In this document: piece after piece, positions 61,867 through 64,000 of the stretch
Numbering within the stretch: the stretch's first letter is position 1
How the letters are laid out: each line of letters starts with the position of its first letter
DNA from: Halobacillus halophilus
GTDB lineage: Bacteria > Bacillota > Bacilli > Bacillales > Halobacillaceae
DNA: 64,000 nucleotides
Direction: 5' to 3'
Assembly: GCF_020171985.1 (NCBI RefSeq)
Contig: NZ_JAIVAL010000012.1
Span: 104,413-168,412, forward strand
Made by a program: the position numbers and the translations under genes
The notes under the pieces: generated by a model
Databases searched by the model: none
Told to the model about the DNA's origin: nothing
The model's input: the letters and a program-made list of their open reading frames with translations, nothing else

Positions 61867-62823
61867 ATGAATTTAATGGAACAAATGACGTTTACAAATG
61901 AATCGCTTGTAGGGAAAAACGTATTGACCTGGCTTGATTTTAATCAATCGGAAATTTCTAATCTTCTTGCCCAGGCTCAATACCTTAAAGAAAATCCGCA
62001 CTCCAAGTCATTAGCTGGGAAAACCCTGGCAATGGTGTTTGAAAAGTCATCAACCCGTACGCGCGTTTCCTTTGAAGTAGGAATGGTTCAGATGGGGGGA
62101 CATGCTTTATATTTAAACTCAAGAGATATTCAAATCGGACGCGGGGAAACGATTGCTGACACAGCTAAAGTGCTTTCCGGCTATGTAGATGCGATCATGT
62201 TCCGCACAACCTCTCATGAAAAACTTAAAGAGCTTGGGGAACATGCCTCTGTCCCAGTAATCAATGGACTTTGTGATGTTTATCATCCTTGCCAGGCGTT
62301 AGCAGATGTATTTACCATTCTTGAGGAGAAAGGGCGTCTCTGCGGGGTGAAATTAGTTTATATTGGAGATGGAAATAATGTGGCCCATTCTCTGATGATT
62401 ATAGCGGCAATGATGGGAATGGAATTTGTCATCGTTACCCCGGAAGGTTATGAACCGGACCAGGAAATTGTAGAAAAATCGAAGGAAATAGCCAAGCAGC
62501 ATAACGGTTCAGTTACCTTAGTGAATGAGCCTTCGAAAGCTGTAGTAGATGCAGATGTTATTTATACAGACGTTTGGACAAGTATGGGACAGGAAGAAGA
62601 ATTTGATGATCGTTATAAGGCTTTTCAAGACTATCAAGTTAACGAAAAGCTTTTGAGTAAAGCACAAACTGACGTGACCTTCCTTCACTGTCTTCCAGCT
62701 CATCGCGGCGAGGAGGTGACGGCTCCGGTAATCGACGGGAAACACTCCAAAGTCTTCACACAGGCAGAGAACCGTATGCATGTTCAGAAAGCTATTCTTC
62801 AGGCAGTTATTGGTTTCCAATAA
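61867..62823 (+). CDS. argF: ornithine carbamoyltransferase
   Basis: OTCase of 318 residues, making citrulline from ornithine and carbamoyl phosphate. The carbamoyl-phosphate site KSSTRTRVSFE, the HPCQALAD motif and the ornithine-binding HCLPAHRGEEV are all present. AAGGAG precedes the ATG directly after carB. It ends the operon; argG and argH are not in this window. No clear hairpin terminator follows. Confidence 0.97.
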   Translation: MNLMEQMTFTNESLVGKNVLTWLDFNQSEISNLLAQAQYLKENPHSKSLAGKTLAMVFEKSSTRTRVSFEVGMVQMGGHALYLNSRDIQIGRGETIADTAKVLSGYVDAIMFRTTSHEKLKELGEHASVPVINGLCDVYHPCQALADVFTILEEKGRLCGVKLVYIGDGNNVAHSLMIIAAMMGMEFVIVTPEGYEPDQEIVEKSKEIAKQHNGSVTLVNEPSKAVVDADVIYTDVWTSMGQEEEFDDRYKAFQDYQVNEKLLSKAQTDVTFLHCLPAHRGEEVTAPVIDGKHSKVFTQAENRMHVQKAILQAVIGFQ

Positions 62824-63030
62824 AAAAAGTTAATAAACTCGTCATAAAATGCCAGGGTCCTATACTATGATAGTCAATGAGGAATTTCTACTCCTGTATC
62901 CTGTGTCTGGGAAGGATTTTAGCGAAATACTACGAATAAAATCGAATCCAACATTTCAACAAGGAATACGATCATTCGTGTGGAAGTAGTCAGGGAGAGT
63001 GACTAAAATCATAAAGGAGTGGCTCATAGA

Positions 63031-63516
63031 ATGAGTGAACAAATTTCAACGGCTGTAGAACCAAAGGTCGTGAAAAAGTCCAACTTCAAGGTAGTCGGTA
63101 CGTATTGTCAGACGATGATGGACGAAAGGAATGTTAAAATTCCCAGATTGATGGAGCGTTTTCATACTTCTAAGCTTCATGAAGTAAAGAACCGCATTAA
63201 CCGTCCTTCTTCCATCGGTATGTTTGTAGATCCTCCTAATTGGAATGAAGACACTGAGTGTTTTTATTGGATTGCTGCTGTAGAAGTGGATAGCTATGAG
63301 AAGATTCCGCAGGATATGATTACGAAAACGATCCCGGCTCACACCTATGCGGTTATAGAATACGACCCGTCCGTCCATGACTTTGATCCTTATCCTTACC
63401 TGCATAAATGGATAAAGGAAAAAGGATATACTCCCATAGAGGGTTTTGGTTTTGAAGTTTATCATCCTTATACAGGGTCTAAAACGAAATATTCTCTCTA
63501 CCTGCCGATAGAATAA
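63031..63516 (+). CDS. GyrI-like small-molecule-binding protein
   Basis: Protein of 161 residues resembling stand-alone GyrI/effector-binding domains (the AraC/BmrR C-terminal fold): FKVVGTYCQ at the start, a central FYWIAAVEV and an ending EGFGFEVYHPYT...YSLYLPIE with the conserved Glu. No DNA-binding domain is present. Members bind or hydrolyse small toxic molecules or regulate gyrase; the role here is unknown. ATG 63031 is used; the GTG at 63019 lies inside the AAAGGAG site. Confidence 0.82.
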   Translation: MSEQISTAVEPKVVKKSNFKVVGTYCQTMMDERNVKIPRLMERFHTSKLHEVKNRINRPSSIGMFVDPPNWNEDTECFYWIAAVEVDSYEKIPQDMITKTIPAHTYAVIEYDPSVHDFDPYPYLHKWIKEKGYTPIEGFGFEVYHPYTGSKTKYSLYLPIE

Positions 63517-63521
63517 CAATA

Positions 63522-63560
63522 AAAGCAAGGCCCTTATGAAGCGGGCCTTGCTTTTTTTAT
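63522..63560 (+). terminator. intrinsic terminator after the GyrI-like gene
   Basis: AAAGCAAGGCCC pairs perfectly with GGGCCTTGCTTT around TTATGAAGC, followed by TTTTTAT. Confidence 0.95.
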
Positions 63561-63586
63561 AATCTTCTTGTATGTTGTTGTTTTCA

Positions 63587-63881
63587 TAAGCAGCTTATTA
63601 AAGAATAGGGCCGGATAGTTGAAGACTCAGTTTCGAGATATCTTTGGCCCGATACTTAATACAGAGGAGGGATGGCTACGGAAACAACTCGTCTTGTTCC
63701 ACCACCCAGACACTCGAGACATAAGCCGCTCATCAACGGATTGAAAAATCGCCATCCTTTTGATGGTCGGCTTATGCTGGTCGTGTCTTTCGGGGTGATT
63801 CCACATTTGAACACTTTCCTGCGGGGGAACTGGCAAGCCTCCTCAGTCGTTAACACTCCTTGTGGGGTCTCGCCTAGCTCC
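63587..63881 (+). repeat. dispersed intergenic repeat, copy R7 (interrupted)
   Basis: Left end AATAGGGCCGGATAGTTGAA then GACTCAGTTTCGAGATAT. The CATAAGCCG hairpin module (63700-63818) is nearly identical to R4, and the GCGGGGGAACTGGCAAGCCT then GGGGTCTCGCCTAGCTCC block matches R3. Homology stops at 63881 where the IS3-family end begins; the right end is missing inside this window. Confidence 0.82.
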
Positions 63882-64000
63882 TGGAATGTCAACACTTGAT
63901 TGGACAACTTAATTAAGGTGGTAAGATTTGTATTCTACTGGACTTAAGTAGCCCAGAGTACTATGAGTTCGGATATTATTAAACCAATGCACATAATCAA
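63882..64000 (-). mobile_element. IS3-family insertion sequence, 3' end only
   Basis: The visible part is the right end of an IS whose transposase is read leftward. The inferred tip is TGGAATGTCAACACTTGATT, starting with TG, exactly where similarity of repeat R7 to other copies ends. The transposase stop is 27 bases inside. The rest lies beyond the window. Confidence 0.8.
63909..64000 (-). CDS. IS3-family transposase OrfB, C-terminal fragment
   Basis: Only the last 29 codons are in the window. Read on the minus strand they give DYVHWFNNIRTHSTLGYLSP followed by VEYKSYHLN and a stop. This is the well-known C-terminus of the DDE (rve) transposases of the IS3/IS150 type (W-x-N...R-x-H-x-x-L-G-Y-x-S-P-x-x-Y/F). 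The start and the catalytic residues are outside the window, so intactness cannot be judged. Confidence 0.9.
   Translation of the reverse strand, partial: DYVHWFNNIRTHSTLGYLSPVEYKSYHLN

Noticed and set aside
10166..63881. Possibility that the repeats are a CRISPR array
   Set aside because: Copies are kilobases apart, of unequal length and without spacers; no cas genes.

Overview
The window looks like chromosome of a moderately halophilic, spore-forming member of the Bacillaceae (Halobacillus/Virgibacillus-like). The grounds are Gram-positive style AGGAGG ribosome-binding sites with frequent GTG/TTG starts, a gerA-type spore germinant receptor operon, a LigD/Ku pair of the Bacillus type, a BCCT osmolyte transporter and a gene set for ectoine/hydroxyectoine breakdown. 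The species assignment is inference. No rRNA, tRNA, CRISPR array or prophage was seen.

Layout. 1-4655: fatty-acid degradation operon (acyl-CoA dehydrogenase cut by the window edge, thiolase, SDR dehydrogenase, acyl-CoA ligase). 4730-7437: divergent ligD and ku for end joining. 7541-8309: a VbhA-like antitoxin and Fic toxin pair. 8524-10029: asparagine synthetase. 10591-13252: EutB-like dehydratase and a PucR-type regulator. 13290-13817: a lipoprotein. 13919-17628: thiamin salvage, with one TPP riboswitch in front of thiW and a second in front of tenA-thiD-thiM-thiE. 18628-21266: an SDR and a BCCT carrier. 21756-22735: a MerR-like, coiled-coil protein whose promoter and coding region carry five copies of a 15-bp palindrome. 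22905-31411: threonine synthase-like gene divergent from a six-gene ectoine catabolic operon. 31550-36710: secreted proteins, oxidoreductases and an HxlR regulator. 36971-43422: heterodimeric ABC exporter, PAP2/haloperoxidase protein, RluA-type pseudouridine synthase, cupredoxin. 43466-50328 (mostly minus strand): HD-GYP protein with an unusual C-terminus, gerA-gerC-gerD-gerB operon, GNAT enzyme. 50456-53231: lysine N6-hydroxylase and an epimerase-like protein. 53457-62823: argCJBD-carAB-argF with two probable arginine-regulated promoters. 63031-63516: GyrI-like protein. 63882-64000: end of an IS3-family element.

The genes form several pathways: beta-oxidation, thiamin salvage under TPP control, ornithine/citrulline synthesis from glutamate with its own carbamoyl phosphate supply, and ectoine to aspartate. 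In the last, the usual DABA aminotransferase is not seen; a gamma-lyase-type PLP enzyme and a homoserine dehydrogenase stand in the operon.

Seven intergenic regions carry members of one dispersed repeat family (about 140-750 bp) with inverted ends built on GAAGACTCAGTTTCGAGATA and exchangeable internal hairpin modules. The last copy is interrupted by the IS3 element. The strongest candidates for something undescribed are the palindrome cluster with its DNA-binding/coiled-coil/amphipathic-tail protein at 21756-22735, the repeat family, the HD-GYP protein with a cobalamin-domain-like C-terminus, and the atypical ectoine operon.
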